From positions 1 to 43,426 of the forward strand of contig JAJCXO010000185.1 in assembly GCA_029263395.1 (NCBI GenBank): a stretch of 43,426 nucleotides of DNA, in the 5' to 3' direction. Shown here one piece after another: positions 43,131 through 43,426 of this stretch (its first letter is position 1; each line of letters begins with the position of its first letter). The translations under genes were made by a program, and so were the position numbers. The notes under the pieces are model-generated. The model saw nothing but the letters and a program-made list of their open reading frames with translations. It did not search any database and was not told the origin of the DNA. Source of the DNA: Acidobacteriota bacterium (GTDB lineage Bacteria > Acidobacteriota > Thermoanaerobaculia > Multivoradales > J023).

Positions 43131-43426
43131 TCAGGCTCCTTTGCGCAGAGAGGTTCGGCGGGAGGCCATGCTGCCGGCTCCCGGCTCGTGTTCCCAAGCG
43201 GTGAGGGGAAGATCTGAGAAACGATGAGTAGGGGGCAGTGGATCGGAGAGAGGGTCGCCGTCGATCAGTCGGTGACGCAGGCCTACAACCTTACCGATGA
43301 CTATGGTTGCCGGGGACTCGATGAGTGCTGCTGCTGCCCGGATCGGTAGCTCACTGAGGGTGCTCGTGACAACTTTGGAGTCAGGCAGTGTGCCGCGGGC
43401 AATGATTGCCGCGGGGGTCTCAGGAT
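43131..43426 (-). CDS. cobA: uroporphyrinogen-III C-methyltransferase, 5' end cut by window edge
   Basis: The last 98 codons of a siroheme-pathway SAM methyltransferase. The visible part has ETPAAIIARGTLPDSKVV, STLSELPIRAAAALIES and PATIVIGKVVGLRHRLI, which is the usual C-terminal part of uroporphyrinogen-III methyltransferase (CobA/CysG-C). The last 40 residues are a non-conserved extension ending in SLRKGA. The stop is 3 bases before the reductase ATG, so the two are translated from one message, and the enzyme supplies the siroheme precursor for that reductase. The N-terminal SAM site lies beyond the window. Confidence 0.85.
   Translation of the reverse strand, partial: PETPAAIIARGTLPDSKVVTSTLSELPIRAAAALIESPATIVIGKVVGLRHRLIDGDPLSDPLPPTHRFSDLPLTAWEHEPGAGSMASRRTSLRKGA

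Noticed and set aside
1-43426. tRNA or rRNA genes, insertion sequences, phage genes
   Set aside because: Looked for cloverleaf-like segments, transposase motifs and phage structural genes in the gaps and frames; none was convincing. The Rpn-like gene has no terminal repeats.

Overview
The window looks like chromosomal DNA from a GC-rich Gram-negative bacterium (about 60% G+C by eye). The best inference is Acidobacteriota, perhaps a Thermoanaerobaculia-like lineage. The main evidence is two permeases of the MacB/FtsX 'acidobacterial duplicated orphan permease' (ADOP) type, two ECF sigma factors of the group that sits beside Hanks-type kinases, a Ser/Thr kinase fused to TPRs, and several secreted or lipid-anchored proteins. 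I saw no phage, plasmid, insertion sequence, CRISPR array, rRNA or tRNA. The layout is an ordinary chromosome of short operons with some unusual individual proteins.

Layout. 1-1164 (minus): an ECF sigma factor followed by a Hanks-type kinase cut by the window edge. 1442-3893 (plus): a secreted papain-like peptidase and a vanadium haloperoxidase of the algal/cyanobacterial bromoperoxidase type. 4240-6851 (minus): a basic coiled-coil-like protein with a 42-bp repeat tail, and a secreted M28 aminopeptidase. 7074-11559 (plus): a substrate-binding lipoprotein, a membrane protein with a CxxC domain and a zinc ribbon, and a large flavoprotein/iron-sulfur membrane protein. 11889-13440: an Rpn-like nuclease and a DinB-fold protein. 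13662-20337 (plus): a tandem cyclase-family protein, a kinase-TPR receptor and an ADOP permease. 20692-24600 (plus): a glycine-rich RRM protein, Tex and EgtD. 24649-30713: an anchored hypothetical protein, TesB, a second ECF sigma factor with a kinase-less receptor-like TPR protein, and two overlapping SPFH proteins. 30813-33242 (minus): a second ADOP permease. 33243-34034: a large intergenic region with a possible micro-ORF, a terminator-like hairpin and 17-bp tandem repeats. 34035-37258 (plus): L-serine dehydratase and an ABC exporter. 37268-39571 (minus): an exported VOC protein and Uup. 39752-40111 (plus): a DksA/TraR protein. 40134-43426 (minus): a siroheme methyltransferase (partial), a NirA-type sulfite/nitrite reductase and a conserved hypothetical protein.

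How the genes work together. The siroheme methyltransferase supplies the precursor of the cofactor used by the adjacent reductase. Each ECF sigma factor is followed at once by a receptor-like protein sharing the same N-terminal helical segment. In the first locus this leads into a kinase domain; in the second the kinase domain is absent and a Gln/Ala/Lys repeat occupies its place. The 7-11.6 kb cluster looks like an envelope electron-transfer or metal-handling unit, but its substrate cannot be read from the sequence.

The strongest leads are the apparent circular permutation in the flavoprotein, the kinase-less sigma-linked scaffold, the tandem cyclase protein with a degenerate first metal site, the haloperoxidase with an Ala in its vanadate loop, the micro-ORF at 33457, and several short-period tandem repeats. 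No complete new defence or mobile system is evident.
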